Shown: positions 50,138 through 62,013 of the stretch, one piece after another
How the letters are laid out: each line of letters starts with the position of its first letter
How positions within the stretch are numbered: position 1 is the stretch's first letter
DNA from: Vulcanimicrobiota bacterium
GTDB taxonomy: Bacteria; Vulcanimicrobiota; Vulcanimicrobiia; Vulcanimicrobiales; Vulcanimicrobiaceae
Assembly (NCBI GenBank): GCA_030041225.1
Contig: JASHOG010000030.1
Location: 1 to 62,501 of the forward strand
Length of the DNA: 62,501 nt
Reading direction: 5' to 3'
Made by a program: the position numbers and the translations under genes
Notes under the pieces: generated by a model
The model's database searches: none
Told to the model about the DNA's origin: nothing
What the model saw: the letters and a program-made list of their open reading frames with translations, nothing else

Positions 50138-50323
50138 GCAGTCGTCGTATCCCTCGCGTCTCGCGGAGTCGCCATGAAAAAGGTCACGCACGCATACGCG
50201 CGTGGCAGCGGTCCGCGTCGGGCCCGTGTTCGCGGTGTGCATCCGAGTGCCTTCCTTGGGCCCGACCTTGAGAGAACGCTTAAGGAAGCTCAGATGTCGC
50301 CTATGCCTTTCCTGGGAGCGCTC
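50138..50323. other. Gap between tamB and bamA
   Basis: No family is recognisable in these 186 bases. The plus strand has a 52-codon open frame (50174-50332) starting MKKVTHAYARG with GGAG five bases upstream, but it is antisense to the operon, shows no recognisable motif and overlaps the tamB 3' end, so I do not call it as a gene. The gap may hold a separate bamA promoter; none is convincing. Confidence 0.5.
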
Positions 50324-53300
50324 TCAGAATAGGTGTTGGAAGTTGACGGCGAAGCCGCTCTGCCCTTCCAGTGGTTGCCCAAGCAGCACGGGACCGAACT
50401 CATCGCCGGGTGACTCGAAGAGCCGTATCGGGCCGGTCTGCGTGAAGAATGAGATTTCGGCGTTGTTCGAGCGGTCCGGAGCGAATCGTATGCCGAACGT
50501 TTGCCGGTTGGGCAAGCCAAACATCTCCGAATAGACGGCGGTGACCGTCTTTGCCAGCACACGGCGCACCGAAACGCCGACGTTACCGAAGTATCCGAGC
50601 GTAAGATTCACATCGCTGACGCCGAGGGTCTGTCCTATGACATTCTCGACCGGCGCGAGGAGCCCCGATGCGAACTGCGCGTTGAGAATACTGAACGCTT
50701 CCTGGCTGACCGTCACCACGCCGTTGTGCTCCACGAACACGCCGCCGGGAACGGGCGCGTTGTTCACGGCCGCCGCGGCGCCGCCCGGCATTTGCACCGC
50801 GAACGGATTGTACTGCACCCCGCCGATGAGGCCCCCGAACGGTGCCAGCATCGCGAGGATTTGCTCGTTCGAGTAACCGGAGGGATCCGATGTGAAGTCG
50901 ATCTTCAGGTTGTTCACGGGCCCCGCAACATCAATCGTAATCGTCGCAGAGCCGTACGGATTGCGCGCGACGTCGGGATCGGGGTTCACGACCGTCGTCG
51001 TTGCGAGCGCGTGAAGCGTGGGCACGAGTCCGTCTGACGGCGAGAACTCCACTGCGCCTTGTAAGACCTTGAACGAGTGATCGAAGTAGGTCAGACTCCC
51101 GCCGGTCGACGTGAACGAGCCGTTCAAGACGGGCGACGCAAGCGTTCCGCCGAGTGTTGCCTCACCGCTTCCCCCGATGTCGAGGCCGGCACCATATCCT
51201 GAGCCGCGCACGTGCACGTTTTCCCCAGCCGTAAGCTTCAGATCGAAGGCGAGTGGCCACGGCGGGGCGGATGGCCCCGTGCCGGCGCCGCCGCCGCCGA
51301 TGAAGGCGGCAAATGGGATGGTCGTGTTCGTCATGGTGGCATTTCCCGAGAGGAGCGCATCGCCCGCCGTGCGCGAGAGCCGAAGGCTCCCGTCGATCGT
51401 TGCGATACCATACGCGGGCGAGTCGAAGCGTGCTCCGTGCAGCGTCAGCGTGCCGTCGAACGTCGGGCCCGCAGGTGAAGCGAGATTCGCCTGGCCTTGT
51501 AGCTGCATCCCGCCCCCGCCCGCGCTCGCGATGAAGCGCCGCACCTCGATCTGAGATCCGCTGAACATCATGCTGCCTTGCGCTGCGGTGATCGGTGCCT
51601 CGTCGAAGCTACTTGAATAGGATCCGTTCGCGACGTCGACATCGCCTGCCATATATGGATTCTCGATCGTTCCGGCGATCGAGACACGCGCGTCGATCGT
51701 CCCGCCAAGTTCCGTGTCGTTGCCGAAGAGCGTATCGAAGATGGAGGGGTCGACGTTATTCGCGTTCAGGACAAAGCGCAGCGGCGTGTTCGGCGGCAGG
51801 CTGAAAGGCCGCAGGTGCAGCGGGATATCGCCTGAGATCGTTGCACTGCCGCGCGCGAACGTTGCGCCGGCGTCATAGAGCTCGAGGCGATCGCGTTCGA
51901 GCCGCAGCGAGCCGTGGAGCGTTGAGATCGGCATCCCCACGAAGTGGACGTTCTGCGCGTTGAAGCTCGCGCTGAAGACCGGCGTCACGAGGCTCCCGCC
52001 GACGTCGAGCGTTCCTTGAAAAGCACCGCTCACCGGTACGTGTGCGGTTGTCACCTCCGCGAGAAATGACGGCAGGTCTTCGGTCGCTGCACGGACGCGC
52101 ATGTGGATTGGATCGTCGGGGTGTACGCCGATGGAGCCCGAAGCGCTCGCGGTGATGCCGGGCCCCTGTAGTTCGGCCTGCTCTATCGCGATACGACGTC
52201 CGTGCGACGCGAAGCGCATGTTGAAGACGTCAATCGGAAAACGCCCGAGCGTGCCGCCTCGAATCGAAGCCTCCCCGTCGAGGCGTAGCGAAGGATACGT
52301 TCCAACGACGTCCGCGTTTCCGTATGCGCGCCCGGTGATCGGAATTTGAGGAAACCCAAAGGCCGAGACCCAGAGGCCCAGATCGAGGTCCTCCATCGTT
52401 CCGGAGAGGTCGTAGCGCGAACGCTTGAGCGTCGTGAACCACGTGCTCTGAGGGGATAACGCGACCGATCCCTGAGCCCGCAGCAGTCCCTCGTCCCCAC
52501 CGACGACGAGCCTCCCTCGAATCAGATTTCGCCGGCTCGACCACTCTGCAACCGTGTTCCCGATGGGGAGGCTTCGAATACGCAGGCGCTGTACGTCGAT
52601 GTCGCCGTTGGTCTGTACGCGTCGGCCGGCGTCGACCACTCCAACATCGAGCGACCCGGCCCCGCCGAGTGTATCGCCGGTATCGAAGAAATTATTGAAG
52701 TCCGAGAGGGTTGCCGACGGCGCCTGCAGCCGCAGCGCAAGACGGCCGATACGCGTGGATGCATCGAACGACGCGTGCGTCGTCCCGACGAGCACGCTAC
52801 CGTTTTGGACACCGATGCCTCCGGCGCCGGCGTCGATCCTCCCGCGAGCGTCGAGAAACGGCAGACCATTGACGCTCCCAGCCGGGAGGCCGACGTCGCC
52901 GCTGACGCGCGGCGCTACACCTGTACCGCCGATCGTGAGATCGGCATTGAAGACGCCTTGGGCGTCATACGAAGGAACGCTCATCGTGCGCAACGCCGAA
53001 GCGAGATCCGCAGCCGGAACAACGGCGTGCAGCTCATACGAAGGCGCGCGAGCCATCGACACGCTGCCGTTCGCATATCCGTAGACGCCCGCAAGCGCGG
53101 CGATAACGTGATCGAAGCTCAAGCGATTTCCCGAGAGCGCGATGCTGCCGCTCCCCATAAACGGATACTCGCCGAGCGCGCCGTCGGCAACGCTGACACC
53201 GCTGCTAACGGAGAACGAGGACCCGCCGGCCGAGAGCGCACCATTCGCCGCGACCTGCCCTCGCTCGAGTGGAACGCCGATGCCTCGTAGGGCGCCGGCG

Positions 53301-55480
53301 TCGATGCCGTCGGCGACGAACGCGAGAGCGTCCGGCGCGCCTCGCGCCGGAGCAACGCGATAGGTGCCCGCCGCTACGACATCACCCCCCGCAAGGCCCA
53401 CGTGCGCTGCATAGACGCGCACCTGACCGTCTCCGTAGCTGAGCGTTCCGTCGACGCCCGTCACCGGCACGCTTGCGATCGTCGCGCCGTGCAGATTGAG
53501 GCCGCGCGCCTGCAGGTAGATCGTGTGACGCGCGATGCCGAACGCGATCTCACCGTCGGCGACGCCGTGTGCGTTCATCTGCGGGAATGCAGATCGCAGC
53601 GCGTCGAGGCTTCCGTCGAAGCGGCCGCGGGCGAGCACCGCGGCTCGCGAGAGCGTTCCGAAGCCCGTAAAACGGCCCCACGGTCCATCTGCGACGACGT
53701 TCTCCAGCGCTGCGCCCGAGAGCGTTCCGTCAACACTCGCTCCGATGTGCGCGAACTGAATCCCGTCGAACGTGCTCCTCGCGAGCGTCGCGCTTCCTGC
53801 TAGGGCCATCGCGTCCTCCGGGCCCCCCGCGACAATCCCGGCCTCGCGTATGCTACCGGCAATTGCAGGCAGTTGCGGGATCGCGACGCCCGGCAGCCAC
53901 GCGGGGCGTACCGGGTGAAGATCGACGCGAGTGCCTGAGGCCCAGAGCGCGCTTGTCCCGTTCGGGCGATCGATACGCAACCCGGCATCGACCTCTCCTC
54001 GGCCCGCGCGCATCCAGAACGGCGCAACGTTCGCAACACCGTTCGGTGCGAAATCGAAGACGGCCGCCGCGTCGGCGATCCGGTCCGCGGTCATCGAGCC
54101 GCCGACGTGCACCGAGAGATCGCTGCCGTCGAGCGCCGCATCGCCGGAGAGCGGCTCGGCCCCGAGCAAGGCGCCGGCGTACGGCACCGCATCGGCACGC
54201 GTCACGAAGTGCAGCAGCATGCGTTCGCGGATGTGATCGCCGAGCTCGAGGCTTCCTCGACCCGTCGCGCGTATGCCGCCGTACCGCAAGCTTAGCGGCA
54301 GAAACGCGACGATGTCGTGGTGGTAAACGACGTGCGCGTCGAGAGCCGCGAATGGAAAGCCGCGGTACCACATGCGCGTTGACCGCGCCTCAGCAACGAC
54401 GCTGGGGTCGTCGAGTGCGCCCTCGACGAGAACGGCCAGTTGTAACGGGCCCGCGAGCGGTTGACGAAGGGAGAAGTTGAAAGCGTTGCGCAGCCGTTCC
54501 AGTGGCCCTTCTCCGGTGACCGCGATGCGAATCTGCGGGTCGGCGAAGTGGAAGATCGAGCCTTGCGCGGCGAGGGGAATTCCTGCGACCGTCGCGCGCA
54601 GGCGCTCTATCAGAAACGTGTCATCGAAGAGCTCGAGGTGTCCACGAATCGCTTCGACCGGTTGCGCAAGGCCGATCAGTGCGAGGCGTCCGTTGCTGAC
54701 GTCGAAGCCGAGCGAGGCGTGGTAGTCGAGCGCACCGTCGGGTGCGCGCCCGGCAGCAAATATCTGCGCCTCGAAATCGCGCGCCGTTCCACCGAGAACG
54801 CGAACGTCGGATGAATCGATGAGGGTGTTTGCTGCCGTTCGTAACGGGAAGACGGGGGCCCGGAAGCGGTGCATCGCGTAGCCGAACTGCTCGTCAACGA
54901 TGCCGGACGCCGAGAACGGCTCGCGCGTGCGCTCGACAAAGGCTCCGGTCACGGCGTACCGGCTCCTGCCGGCGCTGTCGAACCTTCCGTGAACGTCAAC
55001 GTCGTGGACGACGAGAGCTGCGTTCGAACCCACGCGCGCGCTTGCCGAGGCGCCGACGATGCGGACGAAACAGCGTATCGGGATCGTGTTTGGAGGAACG
55101 GGGAGAGATGGAACTGCCTCCGCCGGTCGCGGCATCGGAACGTCGTAGCTTCCATCCGCGTACTTGACGAGCGCGATGCTCGGCCGCTCTATCGCGATGC
55201 CCACGAGACCGTAGCGGCGCGTGCTCCCCGGCGCGAGATCGCGTAGTGAATACCATACGTCGAGGCGCGGCGCGGCGAACACCGTTTGCTCGCCTCGGGT
55301 GAGCCGCACCCCGAGCAGCGCGGCATGCGAAAAGCCGATCCTCTGGTCGGCGATGTGGACGTTGTCTCCGGTCGCGATTGCGATGCCGGTCGTCAGGCTG
55401 AAGCGCACGATAGGGTGGCGCTCGACGGCGACGACGCCGACGAGCACAAGGGCTCCTATGAAGACCGCGACGCGCTTCAC
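50324..55480 (-). CDS. tamB: TamB-like translocation and assembly module protein (DUF490/AsmA superfamily)
   Basis: The 1718-residue protein has one N-terminal signal-anchor helix (VAVFIGALVLVGVVAV), a very long beta-rich region of repeating amphipathic strands, and the C-terminal DUF490/TamB domain (from about residue 1330; landmarks TLGGTLASPVLNGSF, VEFSPSDGLVPTLHA, NLKIDFTSDPSGYSNEQILAML), ending in Phe. TamB-family proteins form a hydrophobic groove across the periplasm and are now mostly linked to phospholipid transport to the outer membrane, with an older link to autotransporter assembly via TamA. No TamA is here; BamA is the next gene, 186 bases on. Confidence 0.92.
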   Translation of the reverse strand: MKRVAVFIGALVLVGVVAVERHPIVRFSLTTGIAIATGDNVHIADQRIGFSHAALLGVRLTRGEQTVFAAPRLDVWYSLRDLAPGSTRRYGLVGIAIERPSIALVKYADGSYDVPMPRPAEAVPSLPVPPNTIPIRCFVRIVGASASARVGSNAALVVHDVDVHGRFDSAGRSRYAVTGAFVERTREPFSASGIVDEQFGYAMHRFRAPVFPLRTAANTLIDSSDVRVLGGTARDFEAQIFAAGRAPDGALDYHASLGFDVSNGRLALIGLAQPVEAIRGHLELFDDTFLIERLRATVAGIPLAAQGSIFHFADPQIRIAVTGEGPLERLRNAFNFSLRQPLAGPLQLAVLVEGALDDPSVVAEARSTRMWYRGFPFAALDAHVVYHHDIVAFLPLSLRYGGIRATGRGSLELGDHIRERMLLHFVTRADAVPYAGALLGAEPLSGDAALDGSDLSVHVGGSMTADRIADAAAVFDFAPNGVANVAPFWMRAGRGEVDAGLRIDRPNGTSALWASGTRVDLHPVRPAWLPGVAIPQLPAIAGSIREAGIVAGGPEDAMALAGSATLARSTFDGIQFAHIGASVDGTLSGAALENVVADGPWGRFTGFGTLSRAAVLARGRFDGSLDALRSAFPQMNAHGVADGEIAFGIARHTIYLQARGLNLHGATIASVPVTGVDGTLSYGDGQVRVYAAHVGLAGGDVVAAGTYRVAPARGAPDALAFVADGIDAGALRGIGVPLERGQVAANGALSAGGSSFSVSSGVSVADGALGEYPFMGSGSIALSGNRLSFDHVIAALAGVYGYANGSVSMARAPSYELHAVVPAADLASALRTMSVPSYDAQGVFNADLTIGGTGVAPRVSGDVGLPAGSVNGLPFLDARGRIDAGAGGIGVQNGSVLVGTTHASFDASTRIGRLALRLQAPSATLSDFNNFFDTGDTLGGAGSLDVGVVDAGRRVQTNGDIDVQRLRIRSLPIGNTVAEWSSRRNLIRGRLVVGGDEGLLRAQGSVALSPQSTWFTTLKRSRYDLSGTMEDLDLGLWVSAFGFPQIPITGRAYGNADVVGTYPSLRLDGEASIRGGTLGRFPIDVFNMRFASHGRRIAIEQAELQGPGITASASGSIGVHPDDPIHMRVRAATEDLPSFLAEVTTAHVPVSGAFQGTLDVGGSLVTPVFSASFNAQNVHFVGMPISTLHGSLRLERDRLELYDAGATFARGSATISGDIPLHLRPFSLPPNTPLRFVLNANNVDPSIFDTLFGNDTELGGTIDARVSIAGTIENPYMAGDVDVANGSYSSSFDEAPITAAQGSMMFSGSQIEVRRFIASAGGGGMQLQGQANLASPAGPTFDGTLTLHGARFDSPAYGIATIDGSLRLSRTAGDALLSGNATMTNTTIPFAAFIGGGGAGTGPSAPPWPLAFDLKLTAGENVHVRGSGYGAGLDIGGSGEATLGGTLASPVLNGSFTSTGGSLTYFDHSFKVLQGAVEFSPSDGLVPTLHALATTTVVNPDPDVARNPYGSATITIDVAGPVNNLKIDFTSDPSGYSNEQILAMLAPFGGLIGGVQYNPFAVQMPGGAAAAVNNAPVPGGVFVEHNGVVTVSQEAFSILNAQFASGLLAPVENVIGQTLGVSDVNLTLGYFGNVGVSVRRVLAKTVTAVYSEMFGLPNRQTFGIRFAPDRSNNAEISFFTQTGPIRLFESPGDEFGPVLLGQPLEGQSGFAVNFQHLF

Positions 55481-55517
55481 CGCTGTGAGATATACCCGAC
55501 CCCCCGGGAGGTGTCCC

Positions 55518-57425
<1,908 letters not shown>

Positions 57426-58265
57426 CTATTCTCCGGCTTCGAACAGTAGCTCAAAAATGTCATCTCCCAAAATATTTCTCATCGTCGCCGGAGCAATGCG
57501 CTCCGGTTCCAGTCCGCTCATCACGATCACGTACGAGCTCGCAAGGAGCCGCTCGCGACGATCGCGTGAGACCCGCTTCGCCCGCGCCGCTCGGGTGAGC
57601 ACGTCCCACCAGCGTGCGAGCACGCGCGAGCGGATCGCATCGTATTCTTCCGCCTCGATCCCGTCGACGATCGCCGCGATTCCGCTGTAGCCGAGCCACG
57701 GCACCTCGAAGAGCAGGCGCGCAACGCCTCGCTCACGGTCTTGCGAGATCGCGACCGCGCACGGCGCGCAGATCGCGCGTTCGCCGGGCGGGACGAGACT
57801 CGCGCATCTCCCACACTGATTCCACCCCGACTCCTCTTTTGCCCGCCGGACGCGCCCGACACCGGTGCGGAACCGAGTGAATGCGGACTCGGAGTCGGCG
57901 GACTCATGCAGCGGTGCTGACGCCGGTCGCGCTGCGCGGGAAATCGCCCCGCGAATGACACGCGCGCGCGTACGCACCACGAGCCGCCCAACGCGAAACC
58001 GCAACCGCTGCACTTCGTTTAACCCAAAGTCCGCCCGGAGCGATGCGAGAATTCTCTCTGCGAGAAAGCTCAACTGCTCGCTCCACGCGCTCGAGCGCGT
58101 CGCAACGACGAGCGTCCCGCCGTCGATCCGAAGCGGCTGCGAGTTTCGTGCGCTCTCCACTCCCACGACGTCGGGCCATGCTGCCGTCACCCGCGCGAGG
58201 GGATCGCATTCGCCGCTCTGCTGCGGTGACCACGCAGCGAGCGCCTCAGCGAGCGGCTTCAACAT
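57426..58265 (-). CDS. DUF721/DciA-like protein with a zinc ribbon and extra C-terminal domain
   Basis: I place the start at ATG 58265, overlapping the recF stop by seven bases. Residues 1-100 match DUF721: an N-terminal helical part, WPDVVGVESARNSQPLRIDGGTLVVATRSSAWSEQLSFL (landmark SSAWSEQLSFL). DciA, a DUF721 protein, loads the replicative helicase in many bacteria that lack DnaC. Residues 100-140 are basic and disordered. Then comes CGRC...CAPC (about 148-164), a zinc ribbon, and about 110 residues of unknown helical domain. The position between recF and gyrB is classical for DUF721 genes. The total length, 279, is about twice that of a simple DUF721 protein. Confidence 0.82.
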   Translation of the reverse strand: MLKPLAEALAAWSPQQSGECDPLARVTAAWPDVVGVESARNSQPLRIDGGTLVVATRSSAWSEQLSFLAERILASLRADFGLNEVQRLRFRVGRLVVRTRARVIRGAISRAARPASAPLHESADSESAFTRFRTGVGRVRRAKEESGWNQCGRCASLVPPGERAICAPCAVAISQDRERGVARLLFEVPWLGYSGIAAIVDGIEAEEYDAIRSRVLARWWDVLTRAARAKRVSRDRRERLLASSYVIVMSGLEPERIAPATMRNILGDDIFELLFEAGE

Positions 58266-59359
58266 CGCGTCACGCGAGCCGCTGCTACGGCGAAGAGCGT
58301 GCTCGATTCGGGCAGGCGCGGCGGCCGGTACGTCGCGGTAAGGTAGGCCTGCTCGTAAGCGCCAAGGCCCGAGAGAAAGGCTTCGGCGCGCTGCTCGTCC
58401 AGCTCCGAGAGGAGATCGTCGAGCAATAGAATCGGTGTTTCGCCGGAACGTGCTCGCATGACGGCATATTCGCCGGCCTTGAGCGCAAGCACCGCCGTCC
58501 GCTGCTGCCCTTGCGAGCCGAAGGCGGCCAGCGGCCGGTCGTCGAGGAGGAAGACAAGGTCGTCGCGATGCGGACCGGCGAGCGCCGTGCGGCGCGCACG
58601 CTCCGCCTGGCGCACCTGCTCGAGACGAAGGGCGATTGCCTCTTGCATTGCCTGCTCGTTGCCTTCTCTTGCCGTTGCGATATTCGGCAGATATCGCAGC
58701 TCGAATCTCTCTCGCGCCGACCACGCAGCGTACGCGCTGCTCGCCTCCCGCCCGAGCGCTTCAATGAACGTGCTGCGCGCCCGCATCAGCGCGGCACCGC
58801 TCTCGGCCAGCGAGCGATCATAGACTGCGAGCAGCTCCCCATCCGGCTCGAGGTGGCGTAACAGCGCGTTCTTCTGATGCAGCGCATTTTGATACCGCGA
58901 GAGCGCTCGATAGTAGCTCGGCTCCTGCTGCGCAAGAGCCGCATTGAGAAAGCCGCGGCGCAGTACCGGCGCTCCGACGATAAGCTGAAGGTCGGAGGGC
59001 GCGAACGTTACTGCGCGCAGGGTGCCCAGGTACTGCGCGTATGGAACGCTACGGCCGGCGCGAGTAAACCGCTTGCGTACGCTCTGCGCTCCGGAAACAA
59101 CCGTACAGCTGAGCGAAATCCGCTCGTCGAATCGCACGACGTCACCACCGATGAGGGCGCGCTCGTTGCCGAAACGAACGGTCTGTGCGTCATGTGTGGT
59201 ACGAAACGATTTTCCGATGGCAAGCATCGCGATAGCTTCGAGCAAGTTGCTCTTTCCCTGCGCGTTCGCGCCGATGAAGACGTTCAGTCCTGCCCGCGGC
59301 TCGATCTCCAGCTCTGCGTAGTTTCGAAAGTTCGAGAGCGCGAGCCGCTCGAGCCTCAC
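58259..59359 (-). CDS. recF: DNA replication and repair protein RecF
   Basis: The 366-residue SMC-like ATPase has Walker A GANAQGKSNLLEAI, signature region FGSQGQQRTAVLALK and Walker B ILLLDDLLSELD. It helps RecR and RecO load RecA at gaps. The GTG start overlaps the dnaN stop as GTGA. Length and motif order are normal. Confidence 0.96.
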   Translation of the reverse strand: MRLERLALSNFRNYAELEIEPRAGLNVFIGANAQGKSNLLEAIAMLAIGKSFRTTHDAQTVRFGNERALIGGDVVRFDERISLSCTVVSGAQSVRKRFTRAGRSVPYAQYLGTLRAVTFAPSDLQLIVGAPVLRRGFLNAALAQQEPSYYRALSRYQNALHQKNALLRHLEPDGELLAVYDRSLAESGAALMRARSTFIEALGREASSAYAAWSARERFELRYLPNIATAREGNEQAMQEAIALRLEQVRQAERARRTALAGPHRDDLVFLLDDRPLAAFGSQGQQRTAVLALKAGEYAVMRARSGETPILLLDDLLSELDEQRAEAFLSGLGAYEQAYLTATYRPPRLPESSTLFAVAAARVTRC

Positions 59360-60471
59360 TGCCGCAGGGGCATCAACACGTAGAGCTGCTCCGCCTGGCC
59401 GTCGGTATCCGCGGGGCGGATCGCGGCCGGTGAGAGCGGGCCAAGAAACTCCATAATCGTTCGCGGCGATTTCACATGGTTCAAAATGTCGATCAGATAG
59501 CGCGCGTTGAAGGCGATCGTGAGATCCTCACCTTGCTGCTCGACCTCGATTTCTTCATACGCATTTCCGGAGATATCCGAGCTCGCCGTCACGACGAGGG
59601 TCTGGTTCGTGACCGCGAGCTTTACCATGGATGCGCGATCACCGGCGACGAGCTCGGCCCGGCGTAAGCCGGCGATGAGGCCGGCGGTGTTCACCTTCAC
59701 CAACCGGTCGAATGTAGCGGGAATCACCTGCTGGTAGTTCGGATACTGACCGTCAACGAGCCGCACCGTGACCGAAACGTCCCCAGCTTGGAGCTGGAGT
59801 TGATTTCCTGCGCTTCCCAGAGCTCCGATCTCGATTGCGGCTTCACTCCCAAAGTTACGCGCAGCTTCTGCAAGCGCGCGCGATGGTACGATATACCGCG
59901 CCTCCTGAGACCCGTTGCCTTCCGCACCGGTCCGATGTCGTGCAAGCCGATAGCCGTCGGTTGCAACCATCGTCACGCTGCTTCCCGAAACGTCGAGCAG
60001 GGTTCCCATAAGCACGGCGCCGCGCGCCTCTTCGGCCGAGGCCGCAAAGATCGTCGCTTCGACGGCATCTCGAAACCGTTTTGCAGCCATCGTAAACTGC
60101 GACCCTCGCGCCGTTGCCGGGAGCGGCGGGTACTCTTCCGCCGGCAGTGCGTGAAAATCGTAGTTGCTGCGCTCGCACTTGACGCTTGCACGAGTCGGCG
60201 ATCCACTCAGCTCCAACTGCGCCGACGGCAGGTTTCCAAGATAGCTTGAAAACAACTTCGCCGGCACCGTTACCGCGCCCGGCTCACTCACGTCTGCTTG
60301 AAACGAGAGCTCCAGCGTTAGCTCGAGGTCCGTTGCGCGCGCAACCACGCGCCCATTCTCGGATCGTAGAAGCACATTCGAGAGGATGGGAACGGTCGTG
60401 TGCGCGTTGACGACCTTGCTCGTCGCGCCCACGGCACCGGCGATATCCTTCGTGTTACAGGTGAATTTCAT
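59356..60471 (-). CDS. dnaN: DNA polymerase III beta sliding clamp
   Basis: The 371-residue protein begins MKFTCNTKDIAGAVGATSKVV and has the three clamp domains; landmarks are HTTVPILSNVLLRSENG, TDGYRLARHRTG and the C-terminal end YVLMPLRQ (usual form YVIMPMRL). It encircles DNA and tethers polymerase. Its 195-base leader is the dnaA-dnaN spacer with the trinucleotide array, and no strong ribosome site precedes the ATG. Confidence 0.97.
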   Translation of the reverse strand: MKFTCNTKDIAGAVGATSKVVNAHTTVPILSNVLLRSENGRVVARATDLELTLELSFQADVSEPGAVTVPAKLFSSYLGNLPSAQLELSGSPTRASVKCERSNYDFHALPAEEYPPLPATARGSQFTMAAKRFRDAVEATIFAASAEEARGAVLMGTLLDVSGSSVTMVATDGYRLARHRTGAEGNGSQEARYIVPSRALAEAARNFGSEAAIEIGALGSAGNQLQLQAGDVSVTVRLVDGQYPNYQQVIPATFDRLVKVNTAGLIAGLRRAELVAGDRASMVKLAVTNQTLVVTASSDISGNAYEEIEVEQQGEDLTIAFNARYLIDILNHVKSPRTIMEFLGPLSPAAIRPADTDGQAEQLYVLMPLRQ

Positions 60472-60666
60472 AGAATTCTAGAGAACAGTAGTAGCAGTAG
60501 TAGTGCGGTGTACACTGTGGGAAAGCCGCCGAAACGCCGTGAAAGCGCGGTCTCTGACGACGAACAAGGTGTGGAGCGTTGTACACGTAGTTCCCGGCCT
60601 TCCACAGGAAACGTCATGCCGGATGCTTGTCCACGTTATGAGCGCCGCCCTCTCCACCGAGATATT
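60472..60666. other. dnaA-dnaN spacer: probable unwinding part of the replication origin
   Basis: The 195-base gap contains an array of six trinucleotides, CAG TAG TAG CAG TAG TAG (60486-60503). Next to it are a short GC-rich stretch (TGCGG) and DnaA-box-like sites: TGTGGGAAA (60516-60524), TTGTACACG (60579-60587), CCTTCCACA (60598-60606) and TTGTCCACG (60627-60635). On the other side is the AT-rich TAGAATTCTA. Read 3' to 5' away from the boxes the array is GAT GAT GAC GAT GAT GAC, matching the DnaA-trio pattern known from Bacillus and other origins. The first base of dnaN lies 15 bases from the array. Confidence 0.65.
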
Positions 60667-62013
60667 CTAAGGGTTCTGACACTGCGAGATGAGCTGAAGC
60701 ACCTTGTTGCGATAGGCTTCGTCACGCTCCATCTGCTCTTTGATCTTATCTCGAGCATACATAATCGTGGTGTGGTCTTTCTTCCCGAAGTCGCGCGCAA
60801 TCTGTGGAAGCGAGTAGTCCGTTAGGGTCGTCGCAATATACATCGCAATCTGACGCGGGCCGGCAAGGCGCTGGTCGCGCCGGCCGTTGTCCATCTCCTT
60901 GACGGTGAGGCCATAGGCGCCGGCGACGGTTTCTTTGATCTTTGTGATCGTCACACGCTGCAACGGTGCCTGCGCAACCGCACTCTTGAGAACTTCAGCG
61001 GCGAGATCCGGTGTGATCGGTGCCTTCGTGAGCGAGGCGTATGCGACCACACGAATGAGTGCACCCTCGAGCTCGCGGATGTTCGAGGGGATGACTTTCG
61101 CAATGAACGACGTCACCTCAGGAGGGACCGGAATGTTCTCGCTCTCGGCTTTCTTTCTGAGAATTGCTTCGCGCGTCTCGATATCGGGCGCTTGGATGTC
61201 GGTCTGTAACCCCCACTCGAACCGTGAGCGCAGCCGTGCTTCGAGCGTCTGGATATCTTTGGGCGGCCGGTCCGAGGAGAGCACGAGCTGCCGCCCCGAG
61301 CTGTGCAGATCGTTGAACGTGTGGAAGAACTCTTCTTGTGTCGTCTCTTTGCCCGCGAGGAACTGCACGTCGTCGATGAGGAGGACGTCGACCTGCCGGT
61401 AGCTCTTGCGGAACTCGGGGGTGCGGTTGTTCTGCAGCGCGATGATGAACTCGTTCGTAAACTTCTCGCACGAAACGTACAACACGTTGGCGTTGGGGTT
61501 ATCTGCCAGCACGCGGCGCCCGATCGCATGCATGAGGTGCGTCTTGCCGAGCCCCACCCCGCCATAGAGGAAGAGCGGGTTGTATGCCTTGCCGGGCGTG
61601 CACGCGACTGCCTGCGCCGCAGCGTGCGCGAACCGATTCGACTGACCGACGACGAACTCTTCAAACGTGTAGCGGCTGTTGAGGTTTCCAGGCCGAAACT
61701 CGTCACTCGAGCGCGGCGGTATCGTCCCCGTCGTGGCCGGTGCGCTCTCGGCGATGACGAAGCGCAACTCGACCGGTATCTGAAGGACGTCACGGATCGC
61801 GTCGATGATCTCGCTCTTGAGACGGTTCTCGCACCAGTCGCGCGCGAACGTGTTCTGCACCGCAAGCGTCAGCTCGAGGCCATCGAGTGCTACGGGACGC
61901 ATCGGCTTGAGCCACATATTGAAGACAGGCTTGGTGAACTTGCGATCCAGAGCGTCCAGCACGGTCTGCCAGAGCTCGCTCGATATCTCGGATTCGCCGA
62001 TCGCCAATGCCAT
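60667..62013 (-). CDS. dnaA: Chromosomal replication initiator DnaA
   Basis: The 448-residue initiator has domain I (about 1-90, including SSELWQTVLDAL), a short linker, AAA+ domain III with Walker A GGVGLGKTHL (about 150) and Walker B VLLIDDVQFL, and domain IV with the DNA-binding signature DFGKKDHTTIMYARDKI. A good ribosome site, GGGGAGA (complement of 62022-62028), precedes the ATG. It binds the boxes on both sides of its own gene. It is the first gene of the leftward run. Confidence 0.98.
   Translation of the reverse strand: MALAIGESEISSELWQTVLDALDRKFTKPVFNMWLKPMRPVALDGLELTLAVQNTFARDWCENRLKSEIIDAIRDVLQIPVELRFVIAESAPATTGTIPPRSSDEFRPGNLNSRYTFEEFVVGQSNRFAHAAAQAVACTPGKAYNPLFLYGGVGLGKTHLMHAIGRRVLADNPNANVLYVSCEKFTNEFIIALQNNRTPEFRKSYRQVDVLLIDDVQFLAGKETTQEEFFHTFNDLHSSGRQLVLSSDRPPKDIQTLEARLRSRFEWGLQTDIQAPDIETREAILRKKAESENIPVPPEVTSFIAKVIPSNIRELEGALIRVVAYASLTKAPITPDLAAEVLKSAVAQAPLQRVTITKIKETVAGAYGLTVKEMDNGRRDQRLAGPRQIAMYIATTLTDYSLPQIARDFGKKDHTTIMYARDKIKEQMERDEAYRNKVLQLISQCQNP

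Noticed and set aside
50174-50332. 52-codon plus-strand frame between bamA and tamB
   Set aside because: Although GGAG precedes the ATG, it is antisense to the operon, has no known motif and runs into tamB.
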